Source of the DNA: Desulfovibrio sp. Marseille-P6017
GTDB taxonomy: Bacteria > Bacillota_A > Clostridia > Peptostreptococcales > Peptostreptococcaceae
NCBI GenBank assembly: GCA_900604495.1
Contig: UWOR01000011.1
Span: 32,949 to 96,948 of the forward strand
Direction of reading: 5' to 3'
Length of the DNA stretch: 64,000 bases
Shown here in pieces: positions 30,872-40,800 of this stretch. The notes beneath the pieces are model-generated. The model searched no databases. It was not told where the DNA came from and worked only from the letters and a program-made list of their open reading frames with translations. The position numbers and the translations under genes are program-made. How positions within the stretch are numbered: position 1 is the first letter of the stretch; each line of letters begins with the position of its first letter.

Positions 30872-31348
30872 ATGAAAGTAGCAATAGTTATGGGATCAAA
30901 GTCAGATTATCCTAAAGTTCAAGAAGGTATAAAGTTATTAGAAAAATTTGGTGTATCAGTTAAAGTTAGAGTGTTATCAGCGCATAGAACTCCGGTTCAA
31001 TTGACGGAGTTTTTAAATGAAATAGAAGGTGAAGTAGATGTAATAGTAGGGGCTGCAGGGAAAGCTGCACATCTACCGGGAGTGATAGCTTCTCAAACAT
31101 TAATACCTGTTATAGGGTTACCGATTAAGTCATCCACAATGGATGGACTAGATTCACTTTTATCAATAGTACAAATGCCTAAAGGTATTCCTGTGGCAAC
31201 AGTTGCGATAGATGGGGGACTAAATGCTGCTCTATTAGCACTTCAAATAATGAGTTTAAAATATCCAAAAATAAAAAAAGATTTAGTTTTATATAGAGAA
31301 GAAATGGCAAATCAAGTATTAGAAGATGATAAGAATTTAAGGGGGTAA
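30872..31348 (+). CDS. purE: 5-(carboxyamino)imidazole ribonucleotide mutase
   Basis: PurE forms CAIR in purine synthesis. The start is the ATG at 30872 with AAGAGGGA upstream, giving 158 residues; an earlier in-frame ATG at 30833 lacks a site and would add 13 unrelated residues. Motifs are GSKSDYP, SAHRTP and LLSIVQMPKGIPVATVAI. The loop reads AGKAAHLPG where class I enzymes usually have AGGAAHLPG. No purK follows, so N5-CAIR supply is encoded elsewhere or the enzyme uses AIR and CO2 directly. It heads the eight-gene pur operon. Confidence 0.95.
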   Translation: MKVAIVMGSKSDYPKVQEGIKLLEKFGVSVKVRVLSAHRTPVQLTEFLNEIEGEVDVIVGAAGKAAHLPGVIASQTLIPVIGLPIKSSTMDGLDSLLSIVQMPKGIPVATVAIDGGLNAALLALQIMSLKYPKIKKDLVLYREEMANQVLEDDKNLRG

Positions 31349-31353
31349 CAAAA

Positions 31354-32052
31354 ATGTTATTATATGAAGGTAAAGCGAAACAAGTTTATTCTACAGAAAA
31401 TGAAAATGAATATATAGTTTATTTTAAAGATGATGCAACGGCATTTAATGGAGAAAAGAAAGCAACAATATCTTCTAAAGGAATCTTAAATAATAAAATT
31501 TCAACTATAATGTTTGAAATGTTACACGATAATCAAATCAATACACACTTCATAAAAAGTTTATCAGATAGAGAAATGCTAGTAAAGAAAGTTGAAATAT
31601 TACCATTAGAAGTTATAGTAAGGAATATAACGGCAGGTTCATTTTGTAAGAGATATGGAATAGAAGAAGGTTTAGTTTTAGATGAACCTATATTTGAGCT
31701 TTGTTACAAAAATGATGAATATGGTGATCCTATGCTAAATGATGATCATGCAGTGGCAATGAAATTAGCAAATAGAGAAGAAATAGCATTCTTAAAAGAG
31801 CAAACTTTAAAAATAAATAAACTAATGAAAGAGTTCTTCCTAAAAATGAACTTAAAGTTAGTAGATTTCAAATTAGAGTTCGGTAAAGATTCACAAGGAA
31901 ATATAATATTAGCAGATGAAATATCTCCTGATACTTGCAGACTTTGGGATGTAAATACAAATGAAAAATTAGATAAAGATAGATTTAGAAGAGATTTAGG
32001 TGATCTTGTTAAAGGTTATGAAGAAGTTCTTTCAAGAATGAACTGTAAATAG
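31354..32052 (+). CDS. purC: SAICAR synthase
   Basis: PurC couples aspartate to CAIR. The 232 residues are standard, with the family start LLYEGKAKQVY, SFCKRYGIEEG, and the C-terminal LADEISPDTCRLWD. It starts five bases after purE with AAGGGGGT overlapping the purE end. Confidence 0.97.
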   Translation: MLLYEGKAKQVYSTENENEYIVYFKDDATAFNGEKKATISSKGILNNKISTIMFEMLHDNQINTHFIKSLSDREMLVKKVEILPLEVIVRNITAGSFCKRYGIEEGLVLDEPIFELCYKNDEYGDPMLNDDHAVAMKLANREEIAFLKEQTLKINKLMKEFFLKMNLKLVDFKLEFGKDSQGNIILADEISPDTCRLWDVNTNEKLDKDRFRRDLGDLVKGYEEVLSRMNCK

Positions 32053-32064
32053 GGGGAATTTCTT

Positions 32065-33435
32065 ATGTGTGGTGTTGTAGGTATTTATTCAAAAGATAAG
32101 GATATAGCTAAAGAACTATACTATTCTTTATATTCTATACAACATAGGGGTCAAGAAAGCTGTGGGATGGCTGTATTTGATGGAAGAGATATGAAGTATA
32201 AAAAAGATATGGGATTAGTTGGAGATGTATTTAAAGAAGGTGAGCTATCTAAGTTAAGTGGAAATATGGGAATAGGTCATGTTAGATACTCTACAGCTGG
32301 TGGAAGTACTTTAGCAAATTGTCAGCCATTAGTTGGTAGTTGTAGAAAAAGAACATTAGCATTAGCCCACAATGGAAACTTGGTAAATGCAAATTACTTA
32401 AGGGATATGTTAGAAGAAGATGGTTATATGTTTCAAGCAAACTCAGATACAGAAGTAATACTTTATATACTTGCTAGATACTATAAGGGAGATATAGTAG
32501 AAAGTTTAAAATTAACTATGGATTATATAAAAGGTGCATACTCTCTTGTAATAATGGGGGAAGATTCATTAGTAGGTGTAAGGGATCCTCATGGATTTAG
32601 ACCTCTTATATTAGGCAAAAAAGGTAATGAATATATATTTGCATCAGAAAGTTGTGCTATAGATATACTTGGCGGAGAAGTCATAAGAGATGTAGAACCA
32701 GGAGAGATAGTAGTAATTAAAGATGGTGAACTTAAGACGTATCATTATTCAGAAAATTATAAATGTGTAAAAAGAAGTTGTATATTTGAACATATCTATT
32801 TTGCAAGAAATGATGCAACAATAGATAATGTAAATGTATATGAGTTTAGAGTTAAATGTGGGGAATTACTAGCTAAAGATGAAGCAATAAATGCGGATAT
32901 AGTAGTTCCAGTTCCAGATTCGGGATGGGCAGGTGCCATAGGATATTCTAATGCAAGTGGACTTAAAGTAAGTGAAGGTCTTGTAAAAAATAGATATGTA
33001 GGAAGAACATTTATAAAACCTACACAAGAAGAAAGGGAAATATCAGTAAAAATAAAATTAAATCCTTTATCAAGTGTTGTAAAAGGAAAGTCAGTGGTAC
33101 TAGTTGATGATTCTGTAGTAAGGGGAACAACATCCAAGCAAATAGTACAGTCACTTAGAGATGCAGGCGCAAGAGAAATTCACCTTAGAATAACGTCTCC
33201 TCCAGTATCTTACTCTTGTTACTATGGAATAGATACTCCAAATAGATCGAAATTAATAGCATCTAACCATAACATAGAAGAAATGAGAGCGTATATAGGA
33301 TGTGACTCATTAAAGTTTTTAAGTATAGATTCGATGATAGAAGCAACAGAGAGTAAGTCTACTTTCTGTAAAGCATGTTTTGATGGAGATTACCCAGTTA
33401 AGAAAATCGATAAGGAGGAACTTTTATCATGTTAA
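32065..33435 (+). CDS. purF: Amidophosphoribosyltransferase
   Basis: PurF makes phosphoribosylamine from PRPP and glutamine, the first committed step. The catalytic cysteine is residue 2 (MCGVVGIY), so only Met must be removed, unlike the Bacillus enzyme with an 11-residue propeptide. The glutaminase motif QHRGQESCGMA and the PRPP loop VVLVDDSVVRGTTS are clear. C-terminal cysteines (CKACF and an earlier pair) suit the structural [4Fe-4S] cluster of this branch. The stop region overlaps purM by seven bases. Length is 456 residues. Confidence 0.97.
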   Translation: MCGVVGIYSKDKDIAKELYYSLYSIQHRGQESCGMAVFDGRDMKYKKDMGLVGDVFKEGELSKLSGNMGIGHVRYSTAGGSTLANCQPLVGSCRKRTLALAHNGNLVNANYLRDMLEEDGYMFQANSDTEVILYILARYYKGDIVESLKLTMDYIKGAYSLVIMGEDSLVGVRDPHGFRPLILGKKGNEYIFASESCAIDILGGEVIRDVEPGEIVVIKDGELKTYHYSENYKCVKRSCIFEHIYFARNDATIDNVNVYEFRVKCGELLAKDEAINADIVVPVPDSGWAGAIGYSNASGLKVSEGLVKNRYVGRTFIKPTQEEREISVKIKLNPLSSVVKGKSVVLVDDSVVRGTTSKQIVQSLRDAGAREIHLRITSPPVSYSCYYGIDTPNRSKLIASNHNIEEMRAYIGCDSLKFLSIDSMIEATESKSTFCKACFDGDYPVKKIDKEELLSC

Positions 33436-34457
33436 CTTACAAGCAATCAGGTGTTGATATAGATGAAGGAAATAGAGCAGTAGATCTTATTAAAAGAAAA
33501 ATAAAAACAACTTATGATAACAATGTAATAGGTGATTTAGGAAATTTCAGTGGACTATATAGTTTAAAAGATTTCACTAACATGACTGAACCAGTGTTAC
33601 TTTCGTCAACGGATGGAGTTGGAACAAAATTAAAGCTAGCTCAAATGATGGATAGACATAATACTGTAGGCATAGATCTAGTTGCAATGTGTGTAAATGA
33701 TTTAATATGCCAAGGTGCAAGACCGTTATTTTTTTTAGACTACATCGCTACTGGAAAGTTAGTTGCAGAACAAGTGGAACAAATAGTTAGTGGTATAGTA
33801 GACGGATGTAAAATGGCAGGGTGTGCACTTGTTGGTGGAGAAACTGCTGAAATGCCTGGTATGTATAGTGAAGATGAATATGATTTAGCAGGATTTTCTG
33901 TTGGCATAGCAGATAGAGAGAATATAGTATCTGGTAAAGATGTAAAGTCTGGAGATACATTAATAGGAATATCATCAAGTGGTATACATAGTAATGGATT
34001 TTCATTTATAAGAAAAATATTTTTAGATACTTATGGATATAAGTTAGATCAATATATAGAAGAATTAGGGATGACTTTAGGAGAAGCATTATTAACACCT
34101 ACGAAAATATATGTAAAATTAGTTCTAGATTTATTAAATAAATATGATATAAAAGCAATAGCACATATTACTGGTGGTGGAGTTATAGAAAATATAACTA
34201 GAGTTATACCAAAAGGGTTAGGTATAGATATACAAAAGAATTCTTGGGAAAAACCAGCAATATTTAAGATGATAGAAAACTTCAATTCTATAGATGAAAT
34301 AGAGCTACATAAGAGCTTTAATATGGGGGTAGGATTAGTATTAATAGTTGATGATAGGAAATCAAAAGAAATAACTGAATACATAAATACTACTGAAGAA
34401 AAGGCCTATATTATAGGTAAAGTGGTAGATACTCATGAAGGAGTCAAGTTATGCTAA
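33429..34457 (+). CDS. purM: Phosphoribosylformylglycinamidine cyclo-ligase
   Basis: PurM closes FGAM to AIR with ATP. The 342 residues are standard, with LLSSTDGVGTKLKLA, GGETAEMPGMY and HITGGGVIENI. Its ribosome-binding site AAGGAGGAA lies within the end of purF. It overlaps purF and purN by seven bases each. Confidence 0.97.
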   Translation: MLTYKQSGVDIDEGNRAVDLIKRKIKTTYDNNVIGDLGNFSGLYSLKDFTNMTEPVLLSSTDGVGTKLKLAQMMDRHNTVGIDLVAMCVNDLICQGARPLFFLDYIATGKLVAEQVEQIVSGIVDGCKMAGCALVGGETAEMPGMYSEDEYDLAGFSVGIADRENIVSGKDVKSGDTLIGISSSGIHSNGFSFIRKIFLDTYGYKLDQYIEELGMTLGEALLTPTKIYVKLVLDLLNKYDIKAIAHITGGGVIENITRVIPKGLGIDIQKNSWEKPAIFKMIENFNSIDEIELHKSFNMGVGLVLIVDDRKSKEITEYINTTEEKAYIIGKVVDTHEGVKLC

Positions 34458-35044
34458 ATATAGGTGTTTTAGTTTCGGGTGGAGGAACTAATTTACAAGT
34501 TATAATAAATGAAACTTTGGCTAGAAATATAAATGGAAAAGTTAAAGTAGTTATATCAAATAAAGAGAATGCCTATGGCTTAGAAAGAGCAAGACAAAAT
34601 AATATAGAAGCAATTTTTGAAACTGATGAAGATAAAATAATCGAAACTTTAAAAGATCGTAATATAGACTTAGTAGTTTTAGCTGGATATTTAAAGATAA
34701 TAAGTCCCAAATTTGTAAATGAATTTAAAAACAAAATGATAAATATACATCCATCGTTAATACCTTCATTTTGTGGTAAAGGATACTATGGACAAAAAGT
34801 TCATCAAGGTGTGCTTGATTATGGTGTTAAAGTAACTGGAGCAACAGTGCACTTTGTTGATGAAGGAGCAGATACAGGCCCAATAATTATGCAAGAAACT
34901 GTAGATGTAAGAGATGATGATGATGTAGACTCTTTAGCTAAAAGAGTGCTGCACGTAGAACATAAGATATTAAAGAAGAGTATTAGTCTTTTTTGTGAAA
35001 ATAAATTAAGTATTCAGGGTAGGAGAGTGTTTATAAATGAGTAA
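34451..35044 (+). CDS. purN: Phosphoribosylglycinamide formyltransferase
   Basis: PurN transfers formyl from 10-formyl-THF to GAR. This 197-residue protein has LVSGGGTNLQ, LAGYLKIISP, the catalytic region INIHPSLIPSF and VHFVDEGADTGPII. It overlaps both neighbours by seven or eight bases. Fhs, encoded just upstream on the other strand, supplies the formyl donor. Confidence 0.97.
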   Translation: MLNIGVLVSGGGTNLQVIINETLARNINGKVKVVISNKENAYGLERARQNNIEAIFETDEDKIIETLKDRNIDLVVLAGYLKIISPKFVNEFKNKMINIHPSLIPSFCGKGYYGQKVHQGVLDYGVKVTGATVHFVDEGADTGPIIMQETVDVRDDDDVDSLAKRVLHVEHKILKKSISLFCENKLSIQGRRVFINE

Positions 35045-36569
35045 AAGAGCATTGATAAGTGTAACAGACAAAACTAGAGTAGTTGAATTTGCAAAGGAAC
35101 TAAATAATCTTGGATATGAAGTTATATCTACAGGAAATACATTTAAGATGTTAGAAAAAAACGGAGTTAAAGCTATTCAAATAGATGAAGTTACTAAATT
35201 TCCAGAAATGTTAGATGGAAGAGTTAAGACTTTAAATCCACACATACATGGAGGAATACTTTATAAAAGAGATGATAAAAATCATGTAAAAACTGTGAAA
35301 GAGCATAAAATAGGATCTATAGATTTAGTAGTAGTAAATTTATATGATTTTGAAGGTACTTTAAAGGCAGGAAAATCTCATGAAGAAATGATAGAAAACA
35401 TAGATATCGGTGGACCATCTATGATACGTTCTGCTGCTAAAAATTATAAAGATGTAACAGTTATAGTAGATATAAATGATTATGATATAGTAATTGAAAA
35501 GTTAAAAAATGATAATTTAACTTTAGAAGATAGAAAAAGATTATCATATAAAGCATTCTCAACTACAGCTAGGTATGATGCACTTATATCAAGCTATTTT
35601 GCAGGCGAAGTTAAAGATAGTTATCCTGAAGTATTAAATTTAACATTTCAAAAAGAACAAACATTAAGATATGGAGAAAATCCACATCAAAATGGAGTAC
35701 TATACTCACAGCCAAACGCTAAAAATCCAATATTAAATTATGAACAATTAAATGGAAAAGAACTTTCTTTCAATAATATAAATGACTTACATGGTTGTTT
35801 AGAAGTAATGAGAGAATTTAAAGATAATGATGAAGTAGTTTCAGTAGCTATAAAACATACTAATCCATGTGGCGTTGGTTTAGGACAGAACTCTTTAGAA
35901 GCATATACAAAGTGTTATGAAGCTGATACAGTTTCAATATTTGGTGGAATAGTTGGAATAACTTCTACAGTAGATGAAGTTACAGCTAAAAAGTTAAGTG
36001 AAATATTCTTAGAAATAGTAGCAGCTTATGATTTTACACCACAAGCTTTAGAAATACTTAAGAAAAAGAAGAACTTAAGAGTTTTAAAATTATCTAAGAT
36101 AGAAACTAGTTTACAGCCATATGAAATGAAATACTTAGATGGAAAATTATTAATACAAGATAAAAATAATTCCTTAGCAGATAAATATGAAACTGTAACG
36201 GTAGTTGAACCAACTAAAGAACAGTTAGAAGATATGGAATTTGGTATGAAGGTTGTTAAAAATATGAAATCAAATGCTATAGCTATAGTTAAAGATGGTA
36301 AAACATTAGCTTTAGGATGTGGTCAAACTTCAAGAATATGGGCTTTAAAAAATGCCTTAGAAAACAACCGTGATAAAGACTTTAATGGAGCTATACTTGC
36401 TTCAGATGCATTCTTCCCATTTGATGATTGTGTAACATTAGCAAATGAATATGGAATAAAAGCAGTTGTTCAACCAGGTGGTTCAATGAAAGACCAAGAT
36501 TCTATAGATGCTTGTAATAAATATGAAATGACAATGGTGTTTACAGGAGTAAGACATTTCAAACACTAG
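35037..36569 (+). CDS. purH: Bifunctional AICAR transformylase/IMP cyclohydrolase
   Basis: PurH carries out the last two steps to IMP. Residues 1-190 are the MGS-like IMP cyclohydrolase domain (ALISVTDKT, DGRVKTLNPHIHGG) and the rest the transformylase (LRYGENPHQNG, KHTNPCGVG, and FFPFDDCV near the C-terminus). At 510 residues it is the normal length. Confidence 0.97.
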   Translation: MSKRALISVTDKTRVVEFAKELNNLGYEVISTGNTFKMLEKNGVKAIQIDEVTKFPEMLDGRVKTLNPHIHGGILYKRDDKNHVKTVKEHKIGSIDLVVVNLYDFEGTLKAGKSHEEMIENIDIGGPSMIRSAAKNYKDVTVIVDINDYDIVIEKLKNDNLTLEDRKRLSYKAFSTTARYDALISSYFAGEVKDSYPEVLNLTFQKEQTLRYGENPHQNGVLYSQPNAKNPILNYEQLNGKELSFNNINDLHGCLEVMREFKDNDEVVSVAIKHTNPCGVGLGQNSLEAYTKCYEADTVSIFGGIVGITSTVDEVTAKKLSEIFLEIVAAYDFTPQALEILKKKKNLRVLKLSKIETSLQPYEMKYLDGKLLIQDKNNSLADKYETVTVVEPTKEQLEDMEFGMKVVKNMKSNAIAIVKDGKTLALGCGQTSRIWALKNALENNRDKDFNGAILASDAFFPFDDCVTLANEYGIKAVVQPGGSMKDQDSIDACNKYEMTMVFTGVRHFKH

Positions 36570-36581
36570 GGGGTAAATTTT

Positions 36582-37832
36582 ATGAAGGTATTAGTTATTG
36601 GTGGTGGCGGTAGAGAGCATGCCATCTGTTGGAAATTAAGTAAAGAAGAAAACGTAGAAGTAATATTTTGTGCACCAGGAAACGCTGGAATTGAAAGTGT
36701 AGCAAAGTGCATAAGTATTGGTGATAGTGATATAGATGAACTGGTAAGTTTTGCAAAAGAAAATAAAATAGACTTAACAATAGTGGGGCCTGAGGTTCCA
36801 CTTGTTAAGGGGATAGTTGATGAATTTGAGAAAGAAAATTTAAGAATTTTTGGACCAAATAAAAGTTGTGCTAGATTAGAAGGTAGTAAGGCTTTCTCTA
36901 AAGACTTTATGATAAGACATAACATACCTACTGCAAAGTACAAAGAATATACGAACTTAGATGAAGCTATAAGTGAAGTAGACAACTTTGGATATCCAGT
37001 AGTAATAAAAGCTGATGGTTTAGCTGCAGGAAAAGGTGTAGTAATACCGACAAATAGAGAAGATGCAATATATACATTAAAAGAAATGATGACAAATAAG
37101 AAATTTGGAGATGCAGGAAATAAAATAGTTATAGAAGAGTTTCTAAGTGGAATAGAAACATCTATATTAGCATTTGTAGATAACAATATTATAGTTCCTA
37201 TGGTAAGTGCAAAAGACCATAAGAAAGTATATGACAATGAAGAAGGACCTAATACAGGAGGTATGGGAACTTTTTCTCCAAGTGAAGTGTATACAGATGA
37301 ATTAGCCAAAAGCATAAAAACAAATGTATTAGATGCTACATTAGAGGGATTTAAAAAAGATAAATTAAATTACAAAGGAATATTATTTGTAGGTTTAATG
37401 ATTACAGAAGATGGACCCAAAGTATTAGAATATAATACTAGATTTGGGGATCCTGAAACTCAATCGATTTTATTTAGATTAGATACGGATTTAAATAAAA
37501 TAATGAATGCAATAATAGACAATAAACTAAGTGATATAGAAATAAATTATAAAGATGAAGAATCAGTTTGTGTAATGCTTACATCTATAGGGTACCCTGA
37601 TTCTTATGAAAAAGGAAAGATAATAACTGGACTTGAGAATCTAGATAAAGATATAGTTGTTTTCCATAGTGGAACTAAGATGGATAATGGAAACTTGCTT
37701 ACAAATGGTGGAAGAGTAATTGGATTAACAGCAAAAGCAGCTTCAGTAAAGGATGCAGCAGAAAAGGTATATGAAAACATTAAGAAAATAAGCTTTGAAG
37801 GTATGCATTATAGAACTGATATAGGAGTTTAG
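36582..37832 (+). CDS. purD: Phosphoribosylamine-glycine ligase
   Basis: PurD is the ATP-grasp enzyme making GAR. The 416 residues show the N-terminal VIGGGGREHAI, the ATP-grasp segment VIKADGLAAGKGVVI, GPNTGGMGTFSP and EYNTRFGDPETQ. It starts 12 bases after purH with GGGGGTAAA. Confidence 0.97.
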   Translation: MKVLVIGGGGREHAICWKLSKEENVEVIFCAPGNAGIESVAKCISIGDSDIDELVSFAKENKIDLTIVGPEVPLVKGIVDEFEKENLRIFGPNKSCARLEGSKAFSKDFMIRHNIPTAKYKEYTNLDEAISEVDNFGYPVVIKADGLAAGKGVVIPTNREDAIYTLKEMMTNKKFGDAGNKIVIEEFLSGIETSILAFVDNNIIVPMVSAKDHKKVYDNEEGPNTGGMGTFSPSEVYTDELAKSIKTNVLDATLEGFKKDKLNYKGILFVGLMITEDGPKVLEYNTRFGDPETQSILFRLDTDLNKIMNAIIDNKLSDIEINYKDEESVCVMLTSIGYPDSYEKGKIITGLENLDKDIVVFHSGTKMDNGNLLTNGGRVIGLTAKAASVKDAAEKVYENIKKISFEGMHYRTDIGV

Positions 37833-37860
37833 AATTTTCTAAAAATATGGGGGGAAAGGC

Positions 37861-40800
37861 ATGTTAAATACTGAAAATGTCAAAAGAATATTAGTTGAGA
37901 AAAGACAAGGCTTTGACCTTGAAGCTAAAGCTTTAAAGAAAGATTTAGTAGAAAATTTACATATAGATACTATAGAAGATATAAGAGTATTAAATAGATA
38001 CGATATAGAAGGTATATCTGGCGAAGCTTACAGTAATGCGGTAATAAGTATATTTTCTGAGCCCAATTTAGATGTAATTTATCATGAAGAAATATCGAAT
38101 TTAAATAAATATGATAAAAGAATATTTGCAATAGAATATTTACCAGGACAGTATGATCAAAGAGGTGACTGGGCATCACAATGTATACAAGTAGTTAATA
38201 ATGGAGTTAGACCTATTATAAATACAGCTAAGGTTTATATACTAAGTGGTAATATAACAGATGAGCAATTTAATAAAATAAAAAGATATTGTATAAATCC
38301 TGTAGATAGTAGAGAAGCTAGTTTAAATAAACCAGAAACATTAAAAAAGGAAACCGAAATACCTACTTCAGTAGAAATATTAAATGGATTTATAGATTTA
38401 AGTTATGAAGGGTTACAAGATTTCTTAGAGGGAAGAGGTCTTGCTATGACAATACTTGATTTAGAACATATCCAAAAATATTTTAAAGACACGGAAAAGA
38501 GAAATCCAACTATAACAGAAATAAAAGTATTAGATACTTATTGGTCGGATCATTGTAGGCATACTACTTTTATGACGGAAATAGAAGATGTTCAAATAGA
38601 AGAAGGTAAATATACAGATATAGTTAAAGAAGCTTATGAAATGTATATTAATTCAAGAGAAAAAGTATATATAGATAGAAAAAAAGATATATGCTTAATG
38701 GATATAGCAACAATAGCTATGAAAGAATTAAGAAAAGATGGTAAGTTAGAAGATTTAGATGTAAGTGAAGAAATAAATGCATGTAGTATAAATGTTGATG
38801 TTGAAATAGAAGGTAAGATTGAAAAGTATTTAGTAATGTTTAAAAATGAAACTCACAATCATCCAACTGAAATTGAACCATTTGGTGGAGCTGCTACTTG
38901 TTTAGGTGGAGCTATAAGGGATCCATTATCAGGAAGAAGTTATGTATATCAAGCTATGCGTGTAACTGGAAGTGCCGATCCTAGAACGTCTTTAGAAGAT
39001 ACATTATCAGGCAAATTAATGCAAAGGAAAATAACTACTGAAGCAGCTCATGGATATAGTTCATATGGTAACCAAATAGGATTAACCACAGGTCAAGTTG
39101 CTGAAGTATATGATGAAGATTTCGTAGCAAAGAGAATGGAAATAGGTGCGGTTATAGCAGCAGTACCTAAAGAAAATGTAGTTAGAGAAAGACCAATATC
39201 AGGAGATGTAATAATACTTCTTGGTGGAAAAACAGGAAGAGATGGATGTGGAGGAGCTACTGGTTCATCTAAAGAACATAGTGAAGAATCAATACTTAAT
39301 TGTAGTGCTGAAGTTCAAAAAGGTGATGCTCCTAATGAAAGAAAAATACAAAGATTCTTTAGAAATAAAGAAGTTGCACAAATGATAAAAAGATGTAATG
39401 ACTTTGGAGCGGGTGGAGTTTGTGTTGCTATAGGTGAAATAGCAGATAGTTTAGATATAAACTTAGATTTAGTTCCTAAAAAGTATGATGGACTTGATGG
39501 AACTGAACTTGCAATATCAGAATCTCAAGAACGTATGGCGGTTGCTATAAATAAAGAAAATAAAGATAAATTTATAGCTTTAGCTAAAGAAGAAAATTTA
39601 GAAGCTACTCATGTTGCTACAGTAACAGATACAGGTTATTTAAGAATGTTTTGGAATAAAAAGGCTATAGTAGATATTAATAGAGAATTCTTAGATACAA
39701 ATGGTGTGAAACAAACTACTAAGGTTCATGTTAGTAAAGTAAATGAAGAGAAAACTTTTTTTAATTCAAGTTCATATAAAAATGATAGTGAATACTCATC
39801 GACTGATGGAGTTTGTATATTTTCAGAAGGTTTATCAGATATAGCTCTAGCTAAAGAAGTTTCATTAAAAGATAAATTTATAGAAACATTATCAGATTTA
39901 AATGTTTGCTCACAAAAAGGATTAGTAGAAAAGTTTGATAATACAATAGGAAGCAATACTGTACTTATGCCGTTTGGTGGTAGGTACCAAAGTACTCCAG
40001 CTCAAGGGATGGTTGCGAAAATTCCTGTACTTAAAGGGGAGACGAATACCTCTACAATAATGACATATGGATATAATCCTAAGATAGGTAAATGGAGTCC
40101 ATTCCATGGAGCGTTATATGCAGTTGTTGAATCTGTGTGTAAACTTGTTGCTATTGGGGGTAATTATAAAACAACAAGACTTACTTTACAAGAGTATTTT
40201 GAAAAGCTTGGGGATAATCCAACTAAGTGGGGTAAACCATTCTCTGCTTTACTTGGTGCATTCTATGCTCAAAATAAACTTGAAATACCTGCAATAGGTG
40301 GTAAAGATAGTATGTCAGGAACATTTAAAGATATAGAGGTTCCTCCAACGTTAGTTTCTTTTGCTGTGGATACTGTAGATGCAAAAGTAGTAGTATCCCC
40401 AGAATTTAAGAAGGCTAATTCAAAAGTTGTAATGTTATGCACAGAAAGATTAGAAAATGGAGTTGTTAACTTTGATGAATTAAAGAAAAATCTAGAGAAA
40501 TTAAGAGAACTTATACACAAAAAACAGGTTTTATCAACATATGCATTAGGATTTGCAGGCGTAGGTGAAGCTATAAGTAAGATGGCATTTGGCAATAAAA
40601 TAGGATTTAAATTTAATGAAGAATCTAGTAATTTATATGAAGAAACGGATAAACTATTTGAAGCAAGTTATGGAAATATAGTTCTTGAACTAGCTAGTAA
40701 TGATTTAAGTATACTAGATGGATATAACTATATAGTATTAGGTAATACAATTGAAAAAGAAAGTATAGTTATAGCAGATGAAGACATATTATTAGACGAA